In this document: positions 30,299 to 38,978 of the stretch, one piece after another
Layout: every line of letters begins with the position of its first letter
Numbering within the stretch: the stretch's first letter is position 1
Assembly (NCBI RefSeq): GCF_013409865.1
Contig: NZ_JACCBM010000001.1
Span: 992,001-1,056,000, forward strand
Direction of reading: 5' to 3'
Source of the DNA: Herbiconiux flava
Lineage (GTDB): Bacteria; Actinomycetota; Actinomycetes; Actinomycetales; Microbacteriaceae
Length of the DNA: 64,000 bases
The notes under the pieces: model-generated
Database searches by the model: none
What the model was told of the DNA's origin: nothing
What the model saw: the letters and a program-made list of their open reading frames with translations, nothing else
Translations under genes and position numbers: made by a program

Positions 30299-30826
30299 AT
30301 GTCCTCCCTCGACGTCCTCCGCGCCACCGCCCACCCCGTGCGCCTCCGGCTGCTGTCGCTGCTGACGGCCACCGCGATGAGCGCGGCCGAGGCCGGACGC
30401 GAGCTGCGGGTCTCCCAGGCCGCCGCCAGCTACCACCTGCGGGTGCTGGAGCGGGCCGGGCTCATCCGCGTCGTCGAGGTGGTGCGGGTGCGGGGCGGTG
30501 ACGCGAAGCGCTACCGGCACGAGTCGTCGGCCGAGCCGTTCCGGTTGGACGAGGGGGTGGTGGCCGGCGGCGCGGCGTCGGAGGAGCGCGCCGAGTACGT
30601 GGAAGCGGTGATCGACGAGCTGCGCCGGCGCTCGGCACTGCGGGTCGCAGGGCCGCACCTGACGACCGACGCCGAGCTGTGGGTCGACCCGGTGACGTGG
30701 CGGCGCGTCGTCGGAGCCGTGGGCGCCGCCTCGGCGCTGCTGCACGAGGCCGCGCGTCCGGCGCGCACACCGGGCACGGTGCCCGTGTCGATGACGGCGG
30801 AGCTGTTCCCGCTGCGGCGACCGTGA
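30299..30826 (+). CDS. ArsR-family helix-turn-helix regulator
   Basis: A 175-residue regulator. The winged helix is at residues 1-80 (RATAHPVRLRLLSLL, then SQAAASYHLRVLERAGLIR, a standard recognition helix). No CxC metal site is visible, so the signal is unclear. The C-terminal half is a helical extension seen in ArsR proteins paired with exporters. The GTG start of the MFS gene overlaps its stop, so it most likely controls that transporter. The start ATG at 30299 lacks a good ribosome site; TTGACG at 30264-30269 could be a -35 for a near-leaderless mRNA. Confidence 0.85.
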   Translation: MSSLDVLRATAHPVRLRLLSLLTATAMSAAEAGRELRVSQAAASYHLRVLERAGLIRVVEVVRVRGGDAKRYRHESSAEPFRLDEGVVAGGAASEERAEYVEAVIDELRRRSALRVAGPHLTTDAELWVDPVTWRRVVGAVGAASALLHEAARPARTPGTVPVSMTAELFPLRRP

Positions 30827-32193
30827 GCGGCGCGCCGCCGCCTGCCTCGGGGTCGCCCGCCGTGCCATCGCCGGCTCCCGTGCCTTCACCGGCTCCACCG
30901 TCGCCTGCCGGCACGTCGCTCGTCGGGCGCCCGCGGCTGCCGGGGCCGCTTCGGCGCCGCGCGTACCGGTGGCTGCTCGCGGCCCGCACGACGAGCATCC
31001 TGGGCAACGCCGTCGCGCCGATCGCCCTGGCCTTCGCGGTGCTCGACCTCACGGGCTCGGTGGTCGACCTCGGTCTCGTCGTCGCCGCGCGCTCGATCAC
31101 GAACGTCGCCGTGCTGCTCGCCGGCGGGGTGCTCGCCGACCGGCTGCCGCGCGACCTGCTGCTCGTCGGTGCCTCGCTCGCCGCGGCGCTGACGCAGGGC
31201 GTGGTCGCCGCCCTGGTGCTCACGGGCACGGCGTCGATCCCGTCACTGGTGCTGCTCGGCGCGCTGAACGGGGCGGTCGCAGCGGTGAGCCTCCCCGCCG
31301 CGGCGGCGCTCGTGCCCGAGACCGTTCCGTTCGCCGAGCTGCGCTCCGCGAACGCCCTGCTCCGGCTGGGGCTCAACGGCTCGAGCATCGTGGGCGCCGC
31401 GGCGGGCGCGGGTCTCGTGGCCGCGGTCGGGCCGGGCTGGGGGCTCGCCATCGACGCGGCCGGGTTCGCTCTGGCGGGGCTGCTCTTCTCGCGGATGCGG
31501 CTGCTCCGCGCATCCGTCACCCCGCCGCCGCCGGGTCGGCCCGGCCTGCTGACCGGCCTGCGAGCGGCGATCGGCGAGCTGCGCGAGGGCTGGCGGGAGT
31601 TCACCCGCCGCCGCTGGGTGTGGGTGGTCGTGGCGCAGTTCGGCGTGCTCAACGCCGCGTTCGTCGGCGCGACGACGGTGCTCGGGCCTCTCGTGGCCGA
31701 CCAGACGTTCGGCCGGGCCGGGTGGGGCTTCGTGGTGGCGGCGCAGGCCGGTGGTCTCGCGCTCGGGGCGGTGCTGGCGCTGCGCTGGCGTCCGCGCCGG
31801 GCGCTCGCGGTCGGGGTCGGCGGGATGGCGCTGACGGCACTGCCCGTCGTGGCGCTCGCAATCGTCGCCGGCGGTCTCGGGCCTTCCGCCGCCGGGGCTG
31901 CGGCGGTGCCCGTGCTGATCGTCGCCTTCGCGCTCGGCGGGGTCGCCCTCGAGGTCTTCGCCATCGCCTGGGACCAGTCGCTTCAGACCCACGTGCCCCG
32001 CGGGGCGCTGTCGCGCGTCTACTCGTTCGACATGGTGGGCTCGTTCCTCGCGATCCCGCTGGGCGAGGTGCTCGTGGGCCCGCTCGCGCACAGTTTCGGC
32101 ACCGCGCCGACGCTGCTCGGCTGCGCCGCGCTGGTCGTGGCGGCGACCGCGGCGGCCCTCACGGTGCCGGCGGTTCGGCGCTTGCGCGCATGA
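30823..32193 (+). CDS. MFS transporter (MFS_3, 12-TM)
   Basis: A 456-residue major facilitator with a Pro/Ala/Ser-rich N-terminal ~45 residues, then about 12 hydrophobic helices. The loop 2-3 signature appears as GGVLADRLPRDLLL and the central cytoplasmic loop as ELREGWREFTRRRW, patterns shared with enterobactin-type exporters and macrolide efflux proteins. The substrate is unknown. The GTG overlaps the ArsR stop (GTGA), indicating coupled expression and probably export in response to the ArsR ligand. Confidence 0.88.
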   Translation: MSGAPPPASGSPAVPSPAPVPSPAPPSPAGTSLVGRPRLPGPLRRRAYRWLLAARTTSILGNAVAPIALAFAVLDLTGSVVDLGLVVAARSITNVAVLLAGGVLADRLPRDLLLVGASLAAALTQGVVAALVLTGTASIPSLVLLGALNGAVAAVSLPAAAALVPETVPFAELRSANALLRLGLNGSSIVGAAAGAGLVAAVGPGWGLAIDAAGFALAGLLFSRMRLLRASVTPPPPGRPGLLTGLRAAIGELREGWREFTRRRWVWVVVAQFGVLNAAFVGATTVLGPLVADQTFGRAGWGFVVAAQAGGLALGAVLALRWRPRRALAVGVGGMALTALPVVALAIVAGGLGPSAAGAAAVPVLIVAFALGGVALEVFAIAWDQSLQTHVPRGALSRVYSFDMVGSFLAIPLGEVLVGPLAHSFGTAPTLLGCAALVVAATAAALTVPAVRRLRA

Positions 32194-32222
32194 CGTCGCG
32201 GGGGTCTGGGCCCCCGCGGCGG

Positions 32223-33701
32223 CTAGTGCCCCTCGAGCTCGGGGGCGTCGGTGACGCCCGCGGCGGCCGCCTCGCGACGGCGCGCCCGCAGCGACGGCGC
32301 CACGAGCGCCGCGAGGATCGCCAGCACGCCGACCCCCGCCGACGCCCAGAAGCCCACGGTGAACGCGTCGTCGAGCGGAGCCCCCTGCGGGGACACGTTC
32401 GACGAGATCAGCGCCGCGATCACCGCGGTGCCCACGCTGCTGCCGACCGTGCGGATGACCGTGTTCGCACTGATCGCCTCGCTGGTCTGCGCGGCCGGCA
32501 CGCTCTCCACGATCGCGTTGGAGGTCGCGGCGAGGGCCATGCCGATGCCGATACCGGTCAGGATGCCCGACAGCAGGATCTGCCAGGTCTCCCCGTGCCC
32601 GAACGCCGGGATCAGGAACGCGACGGTCACCGACACCCCGCCGAGCACCATCGGGATCTTCGGTCCGACCCGCCTGATCAGGATGCCCGCGAGCACGCCC
32701 GAGATGACCATCGCCACGACCGTGGGCAGCAGGTAGAGCCCAGCCTCCGTCACCGACAGCCCGAACCCGTAGCCGAGCGCCGAGGGCAGCTGCAGCAGGG
32801 TGGGCACCAGGATGAACGTGCCGAACATCGCGAAGCCGAACGCCAGGGCGACGACGTGAGCGGTCCAGACGCCGCGGTGCGTGAACAGCCGCACGTCGAT
32901 CAGGGGCTCCTTCACCCGCAGCTCCACGAGCACGAACGCCACCAGCGCCACGGCGCCGAGCGCGAGCAGGCCGATCGTCTTGCCGTCGCCCCAGCCCCAC
33001 TTCTCGCCCTCGCTGATCGCGAGCAGCAGGCCGACGAGGCCGACGGTCAGGATGGCGGTGCCGACGAGGTCGAGCCGGCCGGGCGTCCGCACCGGCGACT
33101 CCGGGATGCCGAAGATCGCACCCAGCAGGGCGATGGCCACGAGCACGGCGGGCAGCCAGAACAGCCAGTGCCACGACAGGGCCTCGACGATCGGCCCGGC
33201 GGCCACGATGCCGACACCGGCGCCGATCCCGAAGATCGCCGAGAGCAGGCCGATGGTCACACTGACCCGCTCCTTCGGCAGCTCGTCGCGCACGATGCCG
33301 ATCGACAGCGGCATCACCGCGCCGGCGGCACCCTGCAGGATGCGGGCGACGATCAGCACGCCGAGGTTCGGGGCGAGGGCGGCGAGCACCGTTCCGACGA
33401 GGAGCAGCGCGAGAACGACGATGATCACGCGGCGCTTGCCGACCATGTCGCCAAGGCGTCCGAGGATCGGCGTGAGCACCGACGCCGAGAGCAGGTAGGC
33501 GGTCAGCACCCAGCTCGCGTCGGTCGTCGCGACGCCCAGGTCGCTGCCGATGGTGCCGAGCGCGGGCGCGACCAGCGACTGCAGCACGGCGAAGGAGAGC
33601 CCGCCGAGCGAGAGGAACAGGATGATCGCCGTGCCCCGTCCGCGGGCGGCCGCGGTGGTGGGCACCGAACCTGTGTTCGGGCTCCGGGTGGTGGTGGTCA
33701 T
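32223..33701 (-). CDS. MFS drug exporter, DHA2 (14-TM) family
   Basis: A 492-residue exporter with about 14 membrane helices. The signature loop is LGRLGDMVGKRRVI, the TM4 block is VARILQGAAGAVMPLSIGIV, and TM5 motif C is IFGIGAGVGIVAAGP. It differs clearly from the DHA2 exporter at 3-5 kb. It is divergent from a TetR gene across a 110-bp gap with inverted repeats, the usual layout of a self-repressed efflux module. The start ATG is at 33701. The substrate is unknown. Confidence 0.9.
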   Translation of the reverse strand: MTTTTRSPNTGSVPTTAAARGRGTAIILFLSLGGLSFAVLQSLVAPALGTIGSDLGVATTDASWVLTAYLLSASVLTPILGRLGDMVGKRRVIIVVLALLLVGTVLAALAPNLGVLIVARILQGAAGAVMPLSIGIVRDELPKERVSVTIGLLSAIFGIGAGVGIVAAGPIVEALSWHWLFWLPAVLVAIALLGAIFGIPESPVRTPGRLDLVGTAILTVGLVGLLLAISEGEKWGWGDGKTIGLLALGAVALVAFVLVELRVKEPLIDVRLFTHRGVWTAHVVALAFGFAMFGTFILVPTLLQLPSALGYGFGLSVTEAGLYLLPTVVAMVISGVLAGILIRRVGPKIPMVLGGVSVTVAFLIPAFGHGETWQILLSGILTGIGIGMALAATSNAIVESVPAAQTSEAISANTVIRTVGSSVGTAVIAALISSNVSPQGAPLDDAFTVGFWASAGVGVLAILAALVAPSLRARRREAAAAGVTDAPELEGH

Positions 33702-33811
33702 GACGCTCCTCGGGTATGTAAGCAGATGCTGACTTGAGAAGTATCGTCCTGTGGTTGCTCTAAGTCAACTTTTGTTTACACCCGCCCACGAGCCGGTACA
33801 GTGGCTCGGGC
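33702..33811. promoter_or_regulatory. Divergent control region of the TetR/DHA2 pair
   Basis: The gap is clearly AT-richer than its surroundings. It carries TGACTT (33730-33735) opposite AAGTCA (33762-33767) and outer TGTAA/TTACA arms, consistent with promoters and a TetR operator. The exact operator boundaries cannot be set by eye. Confidence 0.5.
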
Positions 33812-34414
33812 ATGAGCATCGACGACGAACTGATCCGGTCGGGCCGCGACGCCGCGGTGACCCGACGGGCCCTCGTGCGCGCCGCCCGCCGCCGCTTCGC
33901 GACCGACGGCTACCGCGCCACCACCGTGCGCGCCATCGCGGCCGACGCGGGCGTGAACGTGGCCCTGATCAACCGCTACTTCGTCTCGAAGGAGGGCCTG
34001 TTCGAGGCGTGCATGGCCCGCACCTCCGACGAGCTCGACACCCAGACGCCGGCCCGCGCATCCGATCTCGAGGCCGTGATCGACCGCCTCGTGCTGCACG
34101 TCGTCAATGCACCGGATGGCGACGACCCCCTGCAGCTCCTGCTGCTGCTGCGCTCCTCCGGTGACGAGAACGCCGACCGCATCCGCCGCCGCACCCTCGA
34201 GCACTTCACCCGCCGCCTGGCGGCCGCGGCCGGCTGGCGCGAGGACGACCCCGCTACCGCCCCCGTCCTGCTGCGCGCGCAGCTCGCCATCTCCACCCTC
34301 CTCGGCGCGGTCATGCTCCGCAGCGCGGCGGCCGCCGAACCCCTCGCCTCGGCCACCCACGACGACCTCGCCGCCCCCCTCCGCGCCACCTTCCGCGCGC
34401 TCCTGGCCCGCTAG
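33812..34414 (+). CDS. TetR-family repressor
   Basis: A 200-residue regulator with a clear N-terminal HTH (RRALVRAARRRFATDGYRAT, then TVRAIAADAGVNVALINRYF) and a helical ligand domain. It probably represses itself and the divergent DHA2 exporter. Its TAG stop shares the palindrome CTAG with the stop of the convergent LacI gene, so the two coding regions overlap by 4 nt. Confidence 0.9.
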   Translation: MSIDDELIRSGRDAAVTRRALVRAARRRFATDGYRATTVRAIAADAGVNVALINRYFVSKEGLFEACMARTSDELDTQTPARASDLEAVIDRLVLHVVNAPDGDDPLQLLLLLRSSGDENADRIRRRTLEHFTRRLAAAAGWREDDPATAPVLLRAQLAISTLLGAVMLRSAAAAEPLASATHDDLAAPLRATFRALLAR

Positions 34415-35460
34415 GCGTCGCGGGGCGTCGTCGACGCCCGCACGATCAGCCGCGTCGGCATCATCGTGACCCGGTCGACCGGCTTGCCCTCGATGCGCCG
34501 CACCAGCACCTCGGCCATCGCTCGCCCCAGCTCGAGCGACGGCTGGTCGATCGTCGTCAGAGCCGGCACCGCCGTCGACCCGAAGTAGTTGTTGTCGAAG
34601 CCGGCGACCGCGATGTCGTGCGGGATGCGCAGCCCCCGCTCGAGGATGACCGAGTAGGCCCCCGCCGCCATCTGGTCGTTCGCCGCGAACAGCCCGTCGA
34701 TCGGCTCGCCGCGATCGAGCAGCCGCCGCATGGCCTCGGCGCCCGAGTCGGGGGTGAAGTCACCGTACTCCACGAGGTCGGAGCGCAGCCGCGCATCCGC
34801 CATCGCCCGTCGGAAGCCGCGCAGCCGGTCGAAGCCCGGCGGCATGTCCTGGGGCCCCGCGATCGTCGCGATCGAGCGACGGCCCGTCGCGATGAGGTGT
34901 GCGGTCGCCTCGGCGGCCCCAGCGACGTTGTCGACGTCGACGAAGTAGCTCTCGCTCTCGCTCTCGAGCAGCGGCCGGCCGCCGTAGACGATCGGCAGCG
35001 ACAGGTCGAGCCGGTCGTAGGAGTGGTCGCCCTCGTGGTGCGAGACCACGAGCGCCCCGTCGGCGTTGCCGCCGAGCAGGTAGCGACGCGTCTTCTCCGA
35101 GCGCATCTCCGACGCGATCAGCATGTTCAGCGTGAAGTCGGTGTCGGAGAGGTAGAGCGCCACGCCCTGCACGACCGTGGCGAAGAACGGGTCGCTGAAC
35201 AGCTTGGCCGTCGTCTCCGGCACCACCAGCGCGATCACCTGGGTGCGCCGGCTGACGAGGGAGCGTGCAGCGCGGTTCGGGACGTAGTTGAGCTTGAGGA
35301 TGGCCTCGTTCACGGCCTCGGCGATCGCATCCGACACATTGGGAGCCGCGTTCACCACCCGCGAGACGGTCGCCCGCGACACCCCGGCGGCGGCCGCCAC
35401 CATCTCGAGCGTGGGGGCCGGATGCGCGTCCCGCCCACGCCCCGACGACATCTCGCTCAC
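34411..35460 (-). CDS. LacI-family repressor of the sugar operon (CebR-like)
   Basis: A 349-residue repressor: HTH (MVAAAAGVSRATVSRVVNAA), hinge helix (LNYVPNRAARSLVSRR) and a periplasmic-binding-like ligand domain with LacI landmarks (GLFAANDQMAAGAYS, DIAVAGFDNN). It is the last gene of the binding-protein/permease operon, 43 bp after the second permease. It likely binds the GAGAGCGCTCTC sites in front of the operon and the GH1 gene, releasing them on a disaccharide. The GTG start has AGGAGG close upstream; an ATG at 35451 is also possible. Confidence 0.9.
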   Translation of the reverse strand: MSEMSSGRGRDAHPAPTLEMVAAAAGVSRATVSRVVNAAPNVSDAIAEAVNEAILKLNYVPNRAARSLVSRRTQVIALVVPETTAKLFSDPFFATVVQGVALYLSDTDFTLNMLIASEMRSEKTRRYLLGGNADGALVVSHHEGDHSYDRLDLSLPIVYGGRPLLESESESYFVDVDNVAGAAEATAHLIATGRRSIATIAGPQDMPPGFDRLRGFRRAMADARLRSDLVEYGDFTPDSGAEAMRRLLDRGEPIDGLFAANDQMAAGAYSVILERGLRIPHDIAVAGFDNNYFGSTAVPALTTIDQPSLELGRAMAEVLVRRIEGKPVDRVTMMPTRLIVRASTTPRDA

Positions 35461-35503
35461 GGGGCCTCCTCAGGGTCTGCCGATCTCCAGTGTAGAGCTC
35501 GGC

Positions 35504-36361
35504 TCAGCCCTTGACCGCGCCCGCCATGATGCCCGAGACGAGCTGCTTGCCCGCGAGCACGAACAGCAGCAGGAGGGGCAGGGTGGCGAGCACCGCGCCG
35601 GTCAGCACGATCGAGTAGTCGACGTACTTGGCCGACTGCAGCTGGCTCAGCGCCACCTGCAGCGTCGGGTTCTGCGGCACGACGAGCAGCGGCCAGAGGT
35701 AGTCGGTCCACGCGGTCATGAACGTGAACAGGCCCAGGATGGCCATCGCCGGGCGCGCGGCCGGGATGCCGACGTGCCAGAACGTGCTCAGCATGCTCGC
35801 GCCGTCGACCCGGGCGGCCTCGATCAGCTCGTCGGGGATGACGTCGACGAGGTACTGCCGCATGAAGAACACGCCGAAGGCGGTCACCAGGGTGGGCACG
35901 ATGACGGCGCCCAGGGTGCCGGTCCAGCCGAACTGCTTCATCACCATGAAGAGCGGGATGATGCCGAGCTGGGTGGGCACCGCGAGGGTCGCGATGACGA
36001 ACACGAGCAGCCCCTCGCGGCCGCGGAACTTCAGCTTCGCGAACGAGTAGCCGGCGAGCGTCGAGAACAGCACGACCGACACCGTGATGACGCTCGAGAC
36101 GATGATGCTGTTCAGCAGCGACGTCCAGAACGGCACCGTGTTCATCACCTCGCCGACGTTCTGCCAGAACTGCCCGCCGGGCAGCAGCGGCGGCCACGTC
36201 TCGGTGAGCACCGAGCTCGGGCTGGTGCCCGCGATGAACGACCAGTAGAGGGGATAGGTGCCGGCGACGAAGAAGACGATCAGCAGGCCGTAGGTGAGGA
36301 ACCCGGGTCGCTTGTCGATGCCGAGCGGCTTGCGGCGGCGGGCGATGGTGGTCGTGGTCAC
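35504..36361 (-). CDS. Sugar ABC transporter permease (CebG/MalG type)
   Basis: A 285-residue carbohydrate-importer permease with six membrane helices. The EAA loop is visible as ELIEAARVDGASMLSTFWHV, the docking site for the ATPase. It starts at a GTG overlapping the stop of the partner permease (GTGA). No ATP-binding subunit is encoded in the operon, as for CebEFG, which uses the shared ATPase MsiK; an ATPase from elsewhere is therefore expected. Confidence 0.9.
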   Translation of the reverse strand: MTTTTIARRRKPLGIDKRPGFLTYGLLIVFFVAGTYPLYWSFIAGTSPSSVLTETWPPLLPGGQFWQNVGEVMNTVPFWTSLLNSIIVSSVITVSVVLFSTLAGYSFAKLKFRGREGLLVFVIATLAVPTQLGIIPLFMVMKQFGWTGTLGAVIVPTLVTAFGVFFMRQYLVDVIPDELIEAARVDGASMLSTFWHVGIPAARPAMAILGLFTFMTAWTDYLWPLLVVPQNPTLQVALSQLQSAKYVDYSIVLTGAVLATLPLLLLFVLAGKQLVSGIMAGAVKG

Positions 36362-37380
36362 GAGCGCTTTCCCTTCTTGATGGCCTTCTTCGCGATGAAT
36401 CGGCTCTCGACCGAGGCGATGCGCCGCGAGATCAGGAAGTTCAGCACCCCGAAGAGCACGATGATGAGGAACAGGAGCCAGGCGACCGCGGAGGCCTTGC
36501 CGAAGTTCTGCCGGTTGAACGCGAGGTCCCAGAGGTAGAGCACCGTGGTCTGGTACTGCCGCTGCGGGCCGCCGGGGGTGGCGGTGGTGGGGTTGAAGAG
36601 CTTCGGCTCGGTGAAGATCTGCAGGCCACCGACGGTGGCCGTGACGATCACGAAGATCATGGTCGGGCGGATGCTCGGCAAGGTCATCGAGAAGAAGCGC
36701 CTGATCGCTCCGGCGCCGTCCAGCGCGGCGGACTCGTAGATGTCACGCGGCACGGCCTGCATGGCGGCGAGCAGGATCAGGGCGTTGTAGCCCGTCCAGC
36801 GCCAGTTGACCATCGAGGCGATGGCGACGTGCGAGGGGAGGGTCTCGGTCTTCCACATCACGGGGTCGATCGAGAGGGTCTGCAGCACGTTGTTGATCAG
36901 GCCGTACTTCTCGTCGAAGGCGCTGGAGAAGATCAGCGTCACGGCGACGGGGGTGACGACGTAGGGGATGAGCACGCTCATCCGCCAGAAGGTCTTGGCG
37001 CGGATGTTCTGGTCGAGCACCGCCGCGATCAGCACCGCGCCGACCAGCTGCGGGATGGCCGAGAGCAGGAAGATGCTCACGGTGTTGAAGAGCGAGTTCC
37101 AGAAGAAGGGGTCGTTCAGCTCGGCGACGTAGTTGTCGAGGCCGACGAAGCCGGCGGGGCCGGAGAGCAGGTTCCACTCGTTCAGCGACACGATGAAGGT
37201 GTAGACGAGGGGGAAGAGCCCGACCAGGCCGAACAGCACGAAGAACGGGGCGATGTAGAGGTAGGGGGAGGCCTTCACGTCGAAGCGGCTGCGCCAGTAC
37301 GCGAAGGGGGTGCGCTGCTTCGGGCGATAGGGCTCGTGCGGCGTCGTGTCCGACGTCGGCGGCGTGAGGGTGGCGGTCAT
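36358..37380 (-). CDS. Sugar ABC transporter permease (CebF/MalF type)
   Basis: A 340-residue permease with a hydrophilic N-terminus and about six helices. The EAA loop reads DIYESAALDGAGAIRRFFSM. The start at 37380 (MTATLTPPTSD) is supported by AGGAAG 4-5 nt upstream; the longer reading runs through a strong hairpin and is rejected. It pairs with the overlapping downstream permease to form the channel for the binding protein encoded upstream. Confidence 0.9.
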   Translation of the reverse strand: MTATLTPPTSDTTPHEPYRPKQRTPFAYWRSRFDVKASPYLYIAPFFVLFGLVGLFPLVYTFIVSLNEWNLLSGPAGFVGLDNYVAELNDPFFWNSLFNTVSIFLLSAIPQLVGAVLIAAVLDQNIRAKTFWRMSVLIPYVVTPVAVTLIFSSAFDEKYGLINNVLQTLSIDPVMWKTETLPSHVAIASMVNWRWTGYNALILLAAMQAVPRDIYESAALDGAGAIRRFFSMTLPSIRPTMIFVIVTATVGGLQIFTEPKLFNPTTATPGGPQRQYQTTVLYLWDLAFNRQNFGKASAVAWLLFLIIVLFGVLNFLISRRIASVESRFIAKKAIKKGKRS

Positions 37381-37414
37381 GACGGCTTCCTGGTGGCTGC
37401 GGCAGGGAAAGGTG

Positions 37415-37444
37415 GGGGGTGGGCGGCCGAGGCCGCCCACCCCC
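37415..37444 (-). terminator. Long GC hairpin between binding-protein and permease genes
   Basis: GGGGGTGGGCGGCC and GGCCGCCCACCCCC form a perfect 14-bp stem with a 2-nt gap, 7 nt after the binding-protein stop. No U-run follows. Such hairpins after a binding-protein gene usually stabilise its mRNA or end most transcripts, so that binding protein exceeds permease. Confidence 0.7.
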
Positions 37445-37450
37445 GGGTGC

Positions 37451-38779
37451 TTACTTGTTGACGACGAGCTGGTTCAGCAGCTCGAGCGCGTTGTCCCAGG
37501 CCGTGGCGCCGTCGGCCTTGCCCGAGTCGATCTGCTGGATCGCGGGGCCGAAGACCTGCGACTGGATGACCGAGTCGTCCGGGCCCTTGTACTGGGCGAC
37601 GACACCGTCGGCGCGCTGGGCGAGGATCTCACCGATGGGGGCGTCGTTGAAGAACGTCGACAGCTCGTTCGTGCCCGTCACGGCGGGGTCGGTCTGGGCG
37701 GCCGTCACGCTCGGGAAGGTGCCCGCGACACCGAAGGCCGCGGCCTGCGACTTCGCGTCGGTGAGGAAGGCGGCCAGCTCGGCGGCCTCCTTCGGGTGCT
37801 TGGACTGCGTGGGCACGGTCAGGAAGCTGCCGCCCCAGTTGGCCGCACCGCCGGGGAAGACGTTGGCGAAGTCCCAGCCGGTGGTGGCGTCGCCGCCCGC
37901 GGCGGTGACCTGGCCCTTCACCACGCCGAGCATCCAGCCCGGGCAGACGAAGGTCGCGAAGGTCTGGTCGGTGAAGGCCTTGCCCTTGCCCCAGTCCCAG
38001 GCGGTCTGGTTGGCCGACAGGCCCGACTCGGTGGCGGCGGAGAGGGTCGTCCAGAGCTTCTGGAGGTCCTTGTTGCCGTCGACGTTCAGCTCGCCGTCCT
38101 TGGTGTAGTAGCCCTCGGGCTGCTGGTTCACCATGGCGTTCCAGAGGAAGCCGGACTGGTCGTAGAACGCCTTGCCGGTCGCGGCCTTGTACTGCTGGCC
38201 GACCTCGAAGTACTTGTCCCACGTGGCGTCCTCGCCGCCGAAGAGCGTCGCAACCTCCTCGCGGTCGGTGGGCAGGCCGGCGGCCTCGAAGGCGGTGCGG
38301 TTGTAGCAGAGGCCCTCGGGGCCGATGTCCGAGCCGTAGCCGATCAGGCGGCCGTCCTTGTCGGTGGCCTGGGCGAGCTTCCAGTCGACCCAGCGGTCCT
38401 TGATCTCGTCGGCTCCGTAGTCGCTGAGGTCGTTGAACTGGTCGGAGACCTGCATCACGGCGCTCAGCCAGCCCTCCTCGACGGCCTGCACGTCGGGCAG
38501 CCCGGCGCCGGCGGCGGCCTTGGTCTGCCAGTCGGTCTTGGCGTTGTCGCCGGTGTCGATGTTGGTGGGCTTGATGGTGATGTTCGGGTGGTCGGCCTCG
38601 TACTGCGCGTAGAGGTCGTCGTAGCCCATCGTGCCGAACGTCGTGACGGTCAGCTCGACCTTGTCGCCGGAGCCCCCCGACGACGACGAGTCGCCGGCCG
38701 AGCAGCCGGCGGCGAGAAGGGCGATGGCGGCCGCGCCCGCAACGGCGGCTACGGCTTTTGTGCGTCGTGAAAGACTCAC
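37451..38779 (-). CDS. Sugar ABC transporter substrate-binding lipoprotein (CebE-like)
   Basis: A 442-residue lipoprotein with a signal peptide ending in the lipobox LLAAGCS (Cys ~26) and a Ser/Gly linker. The body is a family 1 solute-binding protein (VELTVTTFGTMGYDDLYAQY, LPDVQAVEEGW, ATTGWDFANVFPGG). The start of the mature part resembles cellobiose/cello-oligosaccharide binding protein CebE. I choose the GTG at 38779, 5 nt after AAAGGAG; the GTG at 38785 overlaps that site. Two LacI-type palindromes lie 26-70 bp upstream. The sugar is likely a beta-glucoside, supported by the matching operator at a GH1 gene. Confidence 0.88.
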   Translation of the reverse strand: MSLSRRTKAVAAVAGAAAIALLAAGCSAGDSSSSGGSGDKVELTVTTFGTMGYDDLYAQYEADHPNITIKPTNIDTGDNAKTDWQTKAAAGAGLPDVQAVEEGWLSAVMQVSDQFNDLSDYGADEIKDRWVDWKLAQATDKDGRLIGYGSDIGPEGLCYNRTAFEAAGLPTDREEVATLFGGEDATWDKYFEVGQQYKAATGKAFYDQSGFLWNAMVNQQPEGYYTKDGELNVDGNKDLQKLWTTLSAATESGLSANQTAWDWGKGKAFTDQTFATFVCPGWMLGVVKGQVTAAGGDATTGWDFANVFPGGAANWGGSFLTVPTQSKHPKEAAELAAFLTDAKSQAAAFGVAGTFPSVTAAQTDPAVTGTNELSTFFNDAPIGEILAQRADGVVAQYKGPDDSVIQSQVFGPAIQQIDSGKADGATAWDNALELLNQLVVNK

Positions 38780-38804
38780 GGTCACTCCTTTGTGCGTGTC
38801 TATG

Positions 38805-38848
38805 AGAGCGCTCTATCACGCGACCGTGCGTGCTGTGAGAGCGCTCTC
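38805..38848. promoter_or_regulatory. Two LacI-type operators in front of the sugar ABC operon
   Basis: AGAGCGCTCT (38805-38814) and GAGAGCGCTCTC (38837-38848) are perfect palindromes with central CG, 33 bp centre to centre (about three helical turns), suited to cooperative binding by one LacI dimer pair or tetramer. The second is identical to the core of the site at 169-182 by the GH1 gene. The sites lie between the start codon and the upstream plus-strand lipoprotein. Confidence 0.82.
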
Positions 38849-38978
38849 TTGGGATTACCAGGAGCGTAAGCGCGTGGTTGTCCCACGTCAAGGAGGACGG
38901 CGGAAAATCGTTCGACGGAAGTTCTCGGGCTGTCGAGCCCGTCCCCCTCATAGGGGACACAAATGAAGATGTGTTGCG

